A stretch of DNA of 64,000 nt. It comes from Paenibacillus sp. FSL K6-3182 (GTDB lineage Bacteria; Bacillota; Bacilli; Paenibacillales; Paenibacillaceae). This document shows positions 33,353-42,348 of this stretch, piece after piece. The notes beneath the pieces were generated by a model. It did not search any database, was not told the origin of the DNA, and saw only the letters and a program-made list of their open reading frames with translations. The DNA lies in NCBI RefSeq assembly GCF_037976325.1, contig NZ_CP150265.1, positions 572,001 to 636,000 on the forward strand. Direction: 5' to 3'. Numbering within the stretch: position 1 is the stretch's first letter; every line of letters begins with the position of its first letter. The position numbers were made by a program, and so were the translations under genes.

Positions 33353-34023
33353 GCGCGCACCCGATAGCCGATGCCGCGTACCGTCTCAATAATTTCAGGA
33401 GCAGCGGGGTTTCGTTCGATTTTTTCCCTCAAATAACGGATATGAACCATTAACGTTTTATCTCCATCAATAAAAGATTCTCCCCATACGGCCTCATAGA
33501 TTTGTTCTTTCGTAAGCAGTTGTCCCAAATGGCGCAGCAGATAGCTGAAAATGTGAAACTGCTTGCCTGTCAGCATAATTTCTTCCCCGGTCTCGCGGTT
33601 CTCCACCCGGTTTTGCTGCTCGTAGACTAATAGATGCTTAATAGCCAAAGGCTCAGCAAGGCGTGCGCCTGACCTGCGAAGGAGCACTTCGATGCGAGCG
33701 GTCAGCTCGTCGGGATGGAAAGGCTTAGTGAGGTAGTCGTCAGCGAACTGCAGCCCTTGCAGCTTATCATCGATGGAGGTGCGCGCTGAAAGCATAAGAA
33801 TCGGGACGTCCGGCGCTGCTTTTTTCAGACGTTGTCCAATAGTAAAGCCATCGAGTCCTGGCAGCATGACGTCTAGGATGACGAGTCTGCAGCCTGTAGC
33901 GGCCTCGAGCGCATGCTCGCCGTTTTTTAACCATTCAACCTTATAGCCTTGCTCTTGCAAATGTTGTGAGACAAAGCTTCCGATTTCGATATCATCTTCA
34001 ATATATAGCAGTGATGCAGTCAT
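33349..34023 (-). CDS. OmpR-family response regulator
   Basis: The 224-residue regulator has a receiver domain (LLYIEDDIEIG acidic pocket; phospho-acceptor Asp in LVILDVMLPGLDG; Lys in DDYLTKPFHPDEL) and an OmpR/PhoB winged helix (LTGKQFHIFSYLLRHLGQLL, LMVHIRYLREKIE, VRGIGYRV). I prefer ATG 34023, with AAAGGA 11 bases upstream. ATG 34047 has no ribosome binding site. It is first in the five-gene operon with its kinase and the ABC transporter, and presumably activates the transporter genes. Confidence 0.88.
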   Translation of the reverse strand: MTASLLYIEDDIEIGSFVSQHLQEQGYKVEWLKNGEHALEAATGCRLVILDVMLPGLDGFTIGQRLKKAAPDVPILMLSARTSIDDKLQGLQFADDYLTKPFHPDELTARIEVLLRRSGARLAEPLAIKHLLVYEQQNRVENRETGEEIMLTGKQFHIFSYLLRHLGQLLTKEQIYEAVWGESFIDGDKTLMVHIRYLREKIERNPAAPEIIETVRGIGYRVRA

Positions 34024-34166
34024 TTTTATAAATTTCCTTTCGTTCATTCATTTTGATCCCTTATTTTAGCTGTTCTGCTTCGATTATACGGCAGAGCTTG
34101 GCGGAATGCATACCATAAAGCAACGTTTGATGTGAATCAGCAATAGGAATTTATTTGAAAATGAAG

Positions 34167-34203
34167 AAAGGGACCTAGCCGACAACGGCTAGGTCCCTTT
34201 ATA
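34167..34203 (-). terminator. terminator of the khtTU operon
   Basis: AAAGGGACCTAGCCG and CGGCTAGGTCCCTTT form a perfect 15-bp stem with a four-base loop. On the minus strand it is followed by a T-rich stretch and lies 13 bases after the antiporter stop. Confidence 0.88.
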
Positions 34204-34215
34204 TTCATTGCTTGG

Positions 34216-35439
34216 TCAGCCCTTGCTTCCAGGCTCCCGTGCTTTCTTTCCTTTTTCCCACCTAAATACTTTGTTTAACACTTTGAATACCCACTTTGAT
34301 TCCTTAGTTAGAAGTGGTCCCAATATCGCCAGAATGAGTACATACAAGGCAGCGAATGGCTGCAGGAGCTCAAGCAAGCCGCCTGCTTTGCCGAGGTTCG
34401 CCATAATGATGGAGAACTCGCCGCGAGATACGATGGTCAAACCTATATTAGCCGATGCCTTCGGCGTTAAGCCAGCACTTTTACCGGCTAACATGCCTGC
34501 CAAGAAGTTACCGAATAGTGTAACGGCAACCGCACCAAGTGACAGCCATACGGCTCCGCCAAGTGCGAATGGGTCGATGGTCAGTCCGAAGCTGAAGAAA
34601 AATAAAGCGCCGAAGAAGTCACGGAAAGGCAAAATCATATGCTCAATTCGCTTCATGTGAACAGTCTCAGCTAGTACTAAGCCTACAAGCAAAGCGCCGA
34701 TCGCTTCAGCTACGTGAATCGTTTCAGAGAAGCCTGCTACGAGGAACAAGAAGCCGAATACGAGCAGCAGAAAAAGCTCATTCGAGCGAATATTGAGAAT
34801 TTTGTTCAGAAGCGGTGCAGCCTTCCTGCCGATAATCAAGAAGAGCAGCATGAATCCTAATGCATAGGAAGCAGACAGGAGTACTCCGCCTAAAGATGAC
34901 GAATCACTGAGCACGAGTCCGGAGAGCACGGAAATATATACAGCAAGGAAGATATCCTCGAACATAATGATGCCGAGAATCATTTCTGTCTCCGGGTTGG
35001 CAGTCCTCTTTAAATCGACGAGCACCTTCGCGACGATAGCGCTCGATGAGATCGTTGTAATGCCGGCGATGACCATGGTTTCCGCTACTGGGAAGTCGTT
35101 GATCCAGCCAAATAATAAGCCAAGTGAAAAGTTGATCAGAATATAGATCGTTCCGCCTACCGCTATTGAGCGACCCGATTTCATTAATCGACCCACAGAA
35201 AATTCCAGACCTAAATAGAACAGGAGGAACAGCACACCTAGCCGCCCCATGAATTCAATTAGTTCTGCACTATGAATAAACCTAAAGTCCAGTATGCCTA
35301 CGTGCGGAGCATGTGGACCTACGGCCATGCCGATTAAAATATAAAACGGGATGACGGAAAACCGAATTTTTGCAGCTAACAGCCCGACTAAGGCGATGAG
35401 TATAACAGCAAGACCGATCTCCAGCACCATGTGATCCAT
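34216..35439 (-). CDS. khtU: K+/H+ antiporter subunit KhtU (CPA2 family)
   Basis: The 407-residue protein has about twelve membrane helices and CPA2 features: LGVLFLLFYLGLEFSVGRL, ITTISSSAIVAKVL (antiporter core), MILGIIMFEDIFLAV, and the SRGEFSIIMANLG segment near the end. It has no cytoplasmic RCK domain of its own; the preceding gene supplies a TrkA-C protein. In Bacillus the KhtT-KhtU pair exports K+ in exchange for H+ and is gated by c-di-AMP through KhtT. The gene lies two bases after khtT and ends at a strong terminator. Confidence 0.88.
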   Translation of the reverse strand: MDHMVLEIGLAVILIALVGLLAAKIRFSVIPFYILIGMAVGPHAPHVGILDFRFIHSAELIEFMGRLGVLFLLFYLGLEFSVGRLMKSGRSIAVGGTIYILINFSLGLLFGWINDFPVAETMVIAGITTISSSAIVAKVLVDLKRTANPETEMILGIIMFEDIFLAVYISVLSGLVLSDSSSLGGVLLSASYALGFMLLFLIIGRKAAPLLNKILNIRSNELFLLLVFGFLFLVAGFSETIHVAEAIGALLVGLVLAETVHMKRIEHMILPFRDFFGALFFFSFGLTIDPFALGGAVWLSLGAVAVTLFGNFLAGMLAGKSAGLTPKASANIGLTIVSRGEFSIIMANLGKAGGLLELLQPFAALYVLILAILGPLLTKESKWVFKVLNKVFRWEKGKKAREPGSKG

Positions 35440-35441
35440 AA

Positions 35442-35933
35442 TTAACGGCTCCCATTTTGCAGCATCAGCTTAAGTAGCTTCAGATGCTGGCGTTCACCTG
35501 CAACAATGAGGGTAGTATCTGCTTTGAATATATAGTCGGGGCCGGGATTAATATGTTTTGCTTCCTTCTCAACCGCAGCGATAATGGTCGCTCCAGTCGT
35601 TTGGCGAATATCGGCCTGGCCGATTGTTCTGCCAATGCATGCGGCGTTTGGTTCAATCTTGTACCACTCAATCGTTAGATCATCGAGTGCGACTTCAATC
35701 GTTTCAAGCGCTTTCGGCTTGTAAGTCATACCGCCAATGATGGCAGCGACTTGTCTTGCTTCTTCATCCTCTAGGGTAACCATGGAAATGCTATCATCTG
35801 GATCCTCATAGTCAAAGTGATACATCTCACGGCGTCCGTCATCATGAATAATAATGACAAACTTATCGCCGCTCCTCGTCATAACTTGGTACTTTCGGCC
35901 AATGCCGGGCAGATCGGATTCTCTAATATTCAT
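35442..35933 (-). CDS. khtT: KhtT, TrkA-C regulatory subunit of the K+/H+ antiporter
   Basis: The 163-residue soluble protein has an N-terminal domain ([31 protein letters not shown]) and a C-terminal RCK_C/TrkA-C domain ([35 protein letters not shown]). Length, motifs and the immediately following khtU match KhtT, which binds c-di-AMP and controls KhtU. The ribosome binding site is GAGGAGG. An 18-bp palindrome lies 21 bases upstream of the start. Confidence 0.9.
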   Translation of the reverse strand: MNIRESDLPGIGRKYQVMTRSGDKFVIIIHDDGRREMYHFDYEDPDDSISMVTLEDEEARQVAAIIGGMTYKPKALETIEVALDDLTIEWYKIEPNAACIGRTIGQADIRQTTGATIIAAVEKEAKHINPGPDYIFKADTTLIVAGERQHLKLLKLMLQNGSR

Positions 35934-35953
35934 TGTGTATGCCTCCTCATTTG

Positions 35954-35971
35954 TTGTTAGTATACGAACAA
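35954..35971. promoter_or_regulatory. 18-bp palindrome at the khtT promoter
   Basis: TTGTTAGTATACGAACAA has perfect arms TTGTT/AACAA and a palindromic GTATAC core. Read on the minus strand, TATACT could be the -10 of khtT, so a dimeric repressor here would block transcription. The regulator is not identified. Confidence 0.45.
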
Positions 35972-35981
35972 AATGAGAGGA

Positions 35982-36344
35982 TTAACCAACGAAATGGGAA
36001 GTGAATTTAATCGGAGTCATGAGCAGATCGCGCAATCTCTGTCGATAAGTAGTGACGAGTGCGGATAGGGTTGTGGAACGCCAATAAATAAGCATGAGAG
36101 CATGCATATAGGCGGCAACGAGTGCGTTTTCAGGTAAAAATGTTGTGGCAGTGGTGCTCTGTTTGCGTACGGTTGACGTCGCATATTTGGCTGCCGTAGT
36201 AATGCGGCTTGCACCAGCTGTTAACTCAAACATATTGCCTGCTTGGTAGGCGAACAGCGCTGCGAGCAGCAGCGGAACAATAAGGAACAAGTTCATTAAA
36301 TGCTTGCGGCTAATAGGGCTGAAATCATGTATGCCATTGTTCAT
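35982..36344 (-). CDS. small membrane protein upstream of khtTU
   Basis: The 120-residue product has a clear ribosome binding site (TTGGAGGTGG, six bases before ATG) and one strong hydrophobic segment (about 17-36). A Ser/Thr/Ala-rich, moderately hydrophobic remainder follows, possibly with a second helix near 75-92. I do not recognise it. It lies 48 bases before khtT on the same strand, the place of khtS in Bacillus khtSTU, but it does not look like that protein to me. Confidence 0.5.
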   Translation of the reverse strand: MNNGIHDFSPISRKHLMNLFLIVPLLLAALFAYQAGNMFELTAGASRITTAAKYATSTVRKQSTTATTFLPENALVAAYMHALMLIYWRSTTLSALVTTYRQRLRDLLMTPIKFTSHFVG

Positions 36345-36556
36345 CTGTCCACCTCCAAAAGATTTCGTTAATATAAGTATAACTTATAAATAGAAAATTA
36401 AAAAGGCGATGTTACATATTAACAAAGAAAAATTGATTATTGCCCTCTATTCCCAGCTGTTTAATAAATTGACGATAGACCCTAAGCGTTATAAAATAAG
36501 TAAACGATTTTTTTAAGGCGAATAGAACGAAAAAGAGAGAAAGAAGGTTGAAATGG

Positions 36557-37018
36557 ATGGGAGCAGAAGTGAAACAATTGTCACCGCTCGTACAAACGCT
36601 TGGTTTGAAGGAGCATATCGAGGGCGGCTGGTACAAGGAAATTTGGAAGGCTGGTTTCACAATACCGCAGGAGGTGCTTGGAGCTCCTTATTCAGGACCA
36701 CGCTTCGCAGCATCATCAATTTATTTTATGCTTCATCCAGGTGAGTTTTCAGATTGGCATAAGGTTTATTCAGACGAGCTGTGGATGTGGCATTCGGGCA
36801 GTCCATTAATGCTTACGCTTGGCGGTACCGAAGATGCGCCGGAAACCAGAAAAGAAATTATTGTTGGACCTGATGTGCTGGCAGGTCATCAGCCGCAAGC
36901 ATTAGTGCCGGCTAACGAATGGCAAATGTCCCACCTGCTAGGGGACGAGCCTGTACTTGTTTCATGTGTCGTTGCTCCGGGTTTTCATTATGATGATTTC
37001 CAGCTCATTAAGCGATAA
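36557..37018 (+). CDS. cupin protein of the DUF985 family
   Basis: The 153-residue single-domain cupin has DUF985 landmarks: LGLKEHIEGGWYKEIWK, SSIYFMLHPGEFSDWHKV, DELWMWHSGSPL, and the ending CVVAPGFHYDDFQL. Metal-binding His residues are present in WHKV and WHSG. The function of the family is not established. I chose ATG 36557, nine bases after AAGAAGG; TTG 36548 is too close to that ribosome binding site. Confidence 0.85.
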   Translation: MGAEVKQLSPLVQTLGLKEHIEGGWYKEIWKAGFTIPQEVLGAPYSGPRFAASSIYFMLHPGEFSDWHKVYSDELWMWHSGSPLMLTLGGTEDAPETRKEIIVGPDVLAGHQPQALVPANEWQMSHLLGDEPVLVSCVVAPGFHYDDFQLIKR

Positions 37019-37042
37019 TTACGATCATTAAATAAATGTTGA

Positions 37043-37088
37043 AGAGCCATCCGAGGAGTGAAGTTTCTTTCCCGGATGGCTCTTATTT
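37043..37088. terminator. terminator between convergent genes
   Basis: AGAGCCATCCG and CGGATGGCTCT form an 11-bp stem around a 19-base loop, with TATTTT on the plus side. It separates the cupin gene from the convergent GH88 gene. Confidence 0.8.
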
Positions 37089-37141
37089 TGCAATTAAGAA
37101 ACTTCGTACGTGGCCTGCTATGACCAAAGGAACGAGGCTGG

Positions 37142-38257
37142 TTAAAAGATTCTGTGGCTCCAGCCGTTAAGCTTGGCGAATGCCTCTACGAAGTAGTAGT
37201 CTCCGTATATAAGCGATACGTTGATGTTGGCGTTTTCAGGCTTATGTCCGGTGCCTTGGAGAAGAATTGCTTCATGGTCCGGATTGTCCCAGGTTGCATA
37301 ATTCACGCTCAGTGAATACAGGATTCTCTCAGCAGCCGCGTTATAGATCCGACGTTCCGCGAATGGAACCAGCTCAGCAAGTTCGAGCAGACCGGATGCT
37401 GCGATGGCGGCAGCGGAAGTATCGCGCGGCTCGTTTTCTATGTTTTCTACGCGGAAATCCCAATACGGCACACGGTCTTCCGGCAGGGCGGCGACAAAGT
37501 AATGCGCAACCCGCTTCGCCGCGTGCAAATAACGCTCAAGTCCGGTGCATCGGTAAGCAATCGCGAGGCCATAAAGCGCCCAGGCATTGCCTCGGCTCCA
37601 CGCTGAAGAGCCGGAAAAGCCTTGACCGCCCAGCGGTTCTATAAACGCGCCCGTCTCCGGATCAAAAGATAAAATATGACATACCGAGCCGTCCTCGCGA
37701 ATGGCGTAACGGAGGAAGGTGTCCGCGTGACGTATCGCGATATGCTTGTAACGCGGGTCGCCAGTCGTGCGGCTTGCCCAGAACAATAGGGGGATATTCA
37801 TCATGCAATCAACAATGGCCCAGCCGAGGGCCTCTTGCCCGTTCCACGCACGAATAAACTCGCCATTCACGTTGAATCGGCCCGCTAGGAAGTTTGCCGC
37901 CTCCAAACCGATTCGCAGACCTTCCTGATCGCCCGTTAATTCGTATTTGATGACAGCAGTCGGCAGAAACTGAAAGCCGACATCGTGATGCAATTGTACC
38001 GGATGCTCGCAGAAGCAGCGCTCCAGCTTGGCGTCCCATTCCCAAGCAGCTGCCTTGAATGACTCTTTCCCTGTTGCATCATGCATAACCCAGAGTATGC
38101 CGGGCCAGAAGCCGGACGTCCACCAGTTATCGTCTGTGTCGTCATAGATGCCGTTGGTTTTTGCCACATGAGGCGTTTTATCTCCAATTTGGTTTATCAT
38201 GTGCTCTACCTTTTCGGTTAATTGCACCAATATTTTTTCTTTGTATGCCTGATTCAT
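37142..38257 (-). CDS. GH88 unsaturated glucuronyl hydrolase
   Basis: The 371-residue protein shows the alpha6/alpha6-barrel signature of family 88: DDNWWTSGFWPGILW, LHHDVGFQFLP (first catalytic Asp), WAIVDCMMNIPLLFWAS (second Asp), GSSAWSRGNAWALYG and DTSAAAIAASGL. These cytoplasmic enzymes hydrate the 4,5-double bond of unsaturated uronyl residues released by polysaccharide lyases, cleaving oligosaccharides from heteropolymers. It sits at the edge of the sugar-use island with regulators and an ABC importer, where a secreted beta-helix protein could supply the substrate. Confidence 0.9.
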   Translation of the reverse strand: MNQAYKEKILVQLTEKVEHMINQIGDKTPHVAKTNGIYDDTDDNWWTSGFWPGILWVMHDATGKESFKAAAWEWDAKLERCFCEHPVQLHHDVGFQFLPTAVIKYELTGDQEGLRIGLEAANFLAGRFNVNGEFIRAWNGQEALGWAIVDCMMNIPLLFWASRTTGDPRYKHIAIRHADTFLRYAIREDGSVCHILSFDPETGAFIEPLGGQGFSGSSAWSRGNAWALYGLAIAYRCTGLERYLHAAKRVAHYFVAALPEDRVPYWDFRVENIENEPRDTSAAAIAASGLLELAELVPFAERRIYNAAAERILYSLSVNYATWDNPDHEAILLQGTGHKPENANINVSLIYGDYYFVEAFAKLNGWSHRIF

Positions 38258-38398
38258 TTTGTAGTAAGCCTCCTCGTTGACCCATGATTGTGGTTAAGCT
38301 GCTTGCTATCATTATAGTCTCTGACAAATGGACAAAGTTACGCTACAATGGTTAAAAATGTTGTTCTGTTGACTTGTTGAAATGAAGGGGTGCAGTCA

Positions 38399-39262
38399 GT
38401 GAAGGGGACGCTGTTTCAGGAAATGGACTACGGGGGACTATCTTTTCTTTGGTCATACCGCAACTGGTCGCAGCAAGATTTTGAGGGGTATTACCACTTT
38501 CATAGGGGTTTCGAGGTGTTGGCTGTGCATCAGGGACACGGCTCGGTTACCGTCAATCAGAAGACATACGAGCTTAAGCCAGGGATGTTGTTTTATTTCG
38601 AGCCCTATCAGCTGCATAATGTTTATGTGGAGGTGGATGAAAGCCGGCCATATGAACGCAGCGTCTTTCATTTCGACCCTGTATTTATGAAGGGCTATTT
38701 AAGAGCGTTTCCGGCTCTTTATGACGTCTATAAACGAATGCTTCAAGGGCTTATCGCTTTGCAGGGCATAGATATGATCGATTGCAATGAAGAGTTGAAT
38801 ACCGCATGCTCCGCATTTCAGAATAGCCTGCTAGCTTCCTCCGCCAGCAGCAACGAAGAGCAGAGCGCGCTTTATTTGTTAAAGGTGTTGTCGTTAATTA
38901 AACGAAAGGTTATTCCGGGGCCCAAGCAGGAGGAACATATGAAGCCGATTCGACAATCGGAACGTGTTATGGCATGGATTGAAAATCATTACGGAGAGCC
39001 CTTCCAGCTGGAGCTGCTTGCGGACGAACTCCATATGTCAAAATCTTATTTGTCCCGGCTGTTTCGGCAAGAGACGGGTAGCAGCATTACCGGTTATTTG
39101 ACAGCCCGCAGAATGCAGCAGGCTTGCAGTCTGCTTCAAACGACAAACAAATCCATAGAAATGATCGGCGAGCAGGTAGGGTTTACGAGCACCTCTTATT
39201 TTATTAGCCTGTTCAAACGGATTATGGGCGTGTCTCCGCATCAATACCGCCTAAGGCTGTAG
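38399..39262 (+). CDS. AraC family transcriptional regulator (cupin type)
   Basis: The 287-residue regulator has an N-terminal cupin (YYHFHRGFEVLAVHQG, PGMLFYFEPYQLHNVY) and a C-terminal AraC DNA-binding domain (LELLADELHMSKSYLSRLFR; MIGEQVGFTSTSYFISLFKR; SPHQYRLRL). It is divergent from GH88, so that gene is its most likely target, with an oligosaccharide effector. GTG 38399 is preferred, with AAGGGG nine bases upstream; GTG 38390 is the alternative. Confidence 0.85.
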   Translation: MKGTLFQEMDYGGLSFLWSYRNWSQQDFEGYYHFHRGFEVLAVHQGHGSVTVNQKTYELKPGMLFYFEPYQLHNVYVEVDESRPYERSVFHFDPVFMKGYLRAFPALYDVYKRMLQGLIALQGIDMIDCNEELNTACSAFQNSLLASSASSNEEQSALYLLKVLSLIKRKVIPGPKQEEHMKPIRQSERVMAWIENHYGEPFQLELLADELHMSKSYLSRLFRQETGSSITGYLTARRMQQACSLLQTTNKSIEMIGEQVGFTSTSYFISLFKRIMGVSPHQYRLRL

Positions 39263-39301
39263 CGGGGAGCAGCGGTAATATAATAGATGCTTCGTTCCAA
39301 G

Positions 39302-40144
39302 TTAAGGATTCTCTACCATGCGAAGCTGGTTCCGAACGCGGTATTTGCTGGGACTGGTGTGAAAATGATTCCGGAAGGCGCGGCTGAAATAAGGATAGCT
39401 GCGAAACCCGGAGGCTTCGGCGATATCTTCCAGTTTCATGTCGCTGTATAGAATTCTCTCCGAGGCGATAGACAGCCTGATCTCAATGACATATCGCATT
39501 GGAGATTGCCCGAACGCTTGCTTAAACAAGTGGGAGGCTGTCGATACGCTGATGCCATAACGTTCGGCGATATGGGTCAGCGTCAGAGGATCGGTAGCAT
39601 GCTTCTCCAAATACTGCTTCATTTTGTAAGGAATGTTGAGCTCAGGCCTGGAGGCCGCCACCGTCTGCTTCCTAACATACCTCTCGATAGTTAGACATAA
39701 AACTTTGATCAAAGCGTCCATCATTTCCGCATTATCCCCATGAATATTCCGCTTCTCATACATCAGTTTTCTCCACATTGCCAAGAAGTCTTCCGCCGTA
39801 TCCAGATGAACCTTGCTTGGAAAATTATTTCTGCTGCACCACTGCTGAGTCCATACTCCGCTGCAGGATAAGTAGTAATCGGCACTCTCAATGGGCTGAG
39901 AGGCTTCAGCGTCTTTATCGGCCTCAACCACTAACCGGTAGTATTCCCCTGGCTTGCGGATGATCAGATCACCGGGTTGCACAACAAATGTCTCGTCATT
40001 AATCTCGACACGGCATGTCCCTTTTACCTGGAAGCGCAGGAGCAAGCGATTGTCGGCTGTACCCTTTTGTAAGGAGCCGGTGAATGGAGAAGTATGATGA
40101 GAATAACCGATCAACAGGCAATCGATCCACGATGCGTCCATCAT
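39302..40144 (-). CDS. AraC family transcriptional regulator
   Basis: A 280-residue AraC protein with a cupin-like sensing domain (FVVQPGDLIIRKPGEYYRL) and two HTH motifs (LTHIAERYGISVSTASHLFK; DIAEASGFRSYPYFSRAFR; SPSKYRVRN). It is divergent from the sugar isomerase-like gene at 40285 and convergent with the previous AraC gene. It probably controls the isomerase-like gene. Confidence 0.85.
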   Translation of the reverse strand: MMDASWIDCLLIGYSHHTSPFTGSLQKGTADNRLLLRFQVKGTCRVEINDETFVVQPGDLIIRKPGEYYRLVVEADKDAEASQPIESADYYLSCSGVWTQQWCSRNNFPSKVHLDTAEDFLAMWRKLMYEKRNIHGDNAEMMDALIKVLCLTIERYVRKQTVAASRPELNIPYKMKQYLEKHATDPLTLTHIAERYGISVSTASHLFKQAFGQSPMRYVIEIRLSIASERILYSDMKLEDIAEASGFRSYPYFSRAFRNHFHTSPSKYRVRNQLRMVENP

Positions 40145-40284
40145 TTGCTGCCACCTCCAAGTGAGTAAACTATTTCTACTATCATAAATGTTGCAAAATA
40201 AGTCAACAAGCAGAGAATCGGATATTCACTTCTAAATCAGTTGTCACTATACTGGGGATTAATGAATTGAAGGGAGATGGTAGT

Positions 40285-41070
40285 TTGTTAATGGATAAGA
40301 TTGCGGTTCAATTGTATACGCTTCGCGAGGAGTGCCTTGCAGATTTCCCGGGAGTTCTTCGTAAAATAAGTCAAATTGGCTATGGCGGCGTACAGTTTGC
40401 GGGCTTTCAAGGCTATGACCCGCAGGAACTCAAAGCGGTTTTGGACGAAGTTGGATTGAAGACCGCAGGCATGCATGTTGGTTTCCATGACATTGTAGCG
40501 AACATAGGCAAAGTGGTCTCGGACGCTAGGCTGTTTGGCACACGGGATATTATTTGCCCGAGTATTCCCGCTGAGCTGCGAAATGAAGGTGGATACAAAC
40601 AACTGAAGAAAGATTTGAATGGTATTGCGAAGCATCTGAAGGGTCAAGGCTTCCGAATCAGCTATCACAATCATGCTTTTGAATTTGAAACGGTGATAGA
40701 GGGGCAGGATGCGCTTTCGTACTTGCTTGAGGCTGGTGCAGACAATGAAATCCTTGCAGAGCTTGATGTATATTGGCTTCAGAAGGGTGGTTTTGAGCCT
40801 GCATCATTCTTCAAGCCCTATGCGGACAGGATGCCGATTATCCATATGAAGGATATGACCGCGGACGGTGAGCAGGCCTTTGCGGAAATCGGTACAGGAT
40901 TGATTGAATTCGAACCGATTATTCGCTGGGGAGAGGAGAACGGAGTCGAGTGGTACGTAGTAGAACAGGATGTTTGCAGAACAGCACCGATGGGCTGCGT
41001 GCAAACTAGCTTTACCAATCTATATCATTTAATGTCAAATTTGCAACCGACTCTGTTCGGTGAAGCCTGA
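40285..41070 (+). CDS. sugar phosphate isomerase/epimerase-like TIM barrel protein
   Basis: The 261-residue AP-endonuclease-2-type TIM barrel starts KIAVQLYTLREE. It has GYGGVQFAGFQG, a cluster of acidic and His metal ligands (FRISYHNHAFEFE, LAELDVYWLQKGG, IIHMKDMTADGEQAF) and VEWYVVEQD near the end. Relatives include inosose dehydratase and 3-keto-sugar epimerases/hydratases. With the FAD oxidoreductase nearby it may process an imported sugar; that is inference. TTG 40285 is eight bases after GGGAG; ATG 40291 is the alternative start. Confidence 0.83.
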   Translation: MLMDKIAVQLYTLREECLADFPGVLRKISQIGYGGVQFAGFQGYDPQELKAVLDEVGLKTAGMHVGFHDIVANIGKVVSDARLFGTRDIICPSIPAELRNEGGYKQLKKDLNGIAKHLKGQGFRISYHNHAFEFETVIEGQDALSYLLEAGADNEILAELDVYWLQKGGFEPASFFKPYADRMPIIHMKDMTADGEQAFAEIGTGLIEFEPIIRWGEENGVEWYVVEQDVCRTAPMGCVQTSFTNLYHLMSNLQPTLFGEA

Positions 41071-41163
41071 GAACGCGACTGCGGAAAAGGCGGACCTCAG
41101 TGAGCCGCGAATCGAACAACCGGTATAGCAGCTCGTCCGAACATCAAACGATAACGGCGCTTC

Positions 41164-42192
41164 TCAGCTGAAGCGCCGGATGGTTTGCCCGTTATGGAAA
41201 GGGCCGGCAATACGAATATGCTCGCAAGGCTCGCCATTGTTGGCGAGGCGCCACAGCATTTTGTCAGCCGCTTTATATCCGGTCTCCCTGATCAGAAGCT
41301 GAGGGCGGCTTAAATGCGGTATCGCCGCCACCGGTCCGTTGGCCAAGCCGACTAGGGAGATGTCCTCCGGGATGCGATAACCGAGGGAGGTAAGGCTGTC
41401 GTACAACCTTACGATATCTTCATCGATGCCGGCAATGATTGCTGTTGGTTGGCTGCTGCGCAGCTTGTCGATCAGCATGCACTCGTCCCAAACGTCTGTT
41501 ATTTGCAGTTCTGCGTCATGATCCAACTGAAGCTCACCCATCATTTCCTCAAACGCCTGCCATCTTCTTGTATACCCCCGCTGGCTGTGAATATCTCCTA
41601 CGTACATAATACGGGTATGGCCAAGCTGCGCGAGTCGGTCCACGGCCATGCAGACGGCTTCGAACACATCCCAGATCACGCTGTCGATTCGGGAAAGCGG
41701 TCTCGGATAATTAATCAGCACCTTGGGTAAAGGCAGCTCGAACAGCTTGCGCTCCGTGGAGTCCGAGAGCAGCCGGGGCGCGATGAACAGACCGTCCGCC
41801 GTCGGCAAATTACGCTGCTCCATCCAGTCCGAGAATGCGTGATCTGGCACATCCTCATCCAGCACATAGCTTTCCAGTCGATGCTCCAATTGATCGAGCC
41901 TCTCTCTTAACCCCTCTGTCAACAATACGTTGTAATTCATAGATTGCCGGGATTGTATCAATACAAATCGAAACTGGAAGGCAGGATAAGGCGCGATGCC
42001 GCGGCTGACCATCTCACGTGCCTGAGATACAGTCAAATAGCCGCGTACGAAGGCTGTTCGAATAATGCGGCTCCGCGTTTCCTCGGACATGCCGGCTTGT
42101 CCGCTCAGCGCCTTGGATATGGTCTGAATCGAAAGACCAAGTTCTTTGGAAAGATCGTGCAGAGTAATCGATTTACGAGTTCCCAATTTCAA
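41164..42192 (-). CDS. LacI family transcriptional repressor
   Basis: The 342-residue repressor has the LacI HTH at the N-terminus (ITLHDLSKELGLSIQTISKALSGQ, then SEETRSRIIRTA) and a periplasmic-binding-protein-like sensor (MYVGDIHSQRGYTRRW, AIIAGIDEDIVRLYDSL, SLVGLANGP). It is divergent from the FAD oxidoreductase. A perfect palindrome of LacI type (42320-42333) lies just downstream of that gene's TATAAT. Repression of the oxidoreductase gene is the likely role. Confidence 0.87.
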   Translation of the reverse strand: MKLGTRKSITLHDLSKELGLSIQTISKALSGQAGMSEETRSRIIRTAFVRGYLTVSQAREMVSRGIAPYPAFQFRFVLIQSRQSMNYNVLLTEGLRERLDQLEHRLESYVLDEDVPDHAFSDWMEQRNLPTADGLFIAPRLLSDSTERKLFELPLPKVLINYPRPLSRIDSVIWDVFEAVCMAVDRLAQLGHTRIMYVGDIHSQRGYTRRWQAFEEMMGELQLDHDAELQITDVWDECMLIDKLRSSQPTAIIAGIDEDIVRLYDSLTSLGYRIPEDISLVGLANGPVAAIPHLSRPQLLIRETGYKAADKMLWRLANNGEPCEHIRIAGPFHNGQTIRRFS

Positions 42193-42319
42193 AACCGCCT
42201 TCCACTTTTCTTCGTTTGGTTAGGGGATGCGAACGTAAAGCTATCGTCCACGCTAACGCTTGATTGCTCTATTTTAAACTAAACTTAAACTACTTTAGAA
42301 GTCCCCCCAGCTCCTATAA

Positions 42320-42333
42320 TGAAAGTACTTTCA
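42320..42333. promoter_or_regulatory. LacI-family operator candidate
   Basis: TGAAAGTACTTTCA is a perfect 14-bp palindrome like the LacI-family TGAAANCGNTTTCA operators but with a TA centre. It overlaps the end of TATAAT (42315-42320) and lies 15 bases before the oxidoreductase start, a good position for a repressor. Confidence 0.6.
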
Positions 42334-42348
42334 GAGGAGGGGTTAAGC

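Noticed and set aside
29504..34047. Lantibiotic precursor or biosynthesis genes near the LanFEG-like transporter
   Set aside because: No small Cys/Ser/Thr-rich precursor or lanM/lanBC-like gene is visible within this window.
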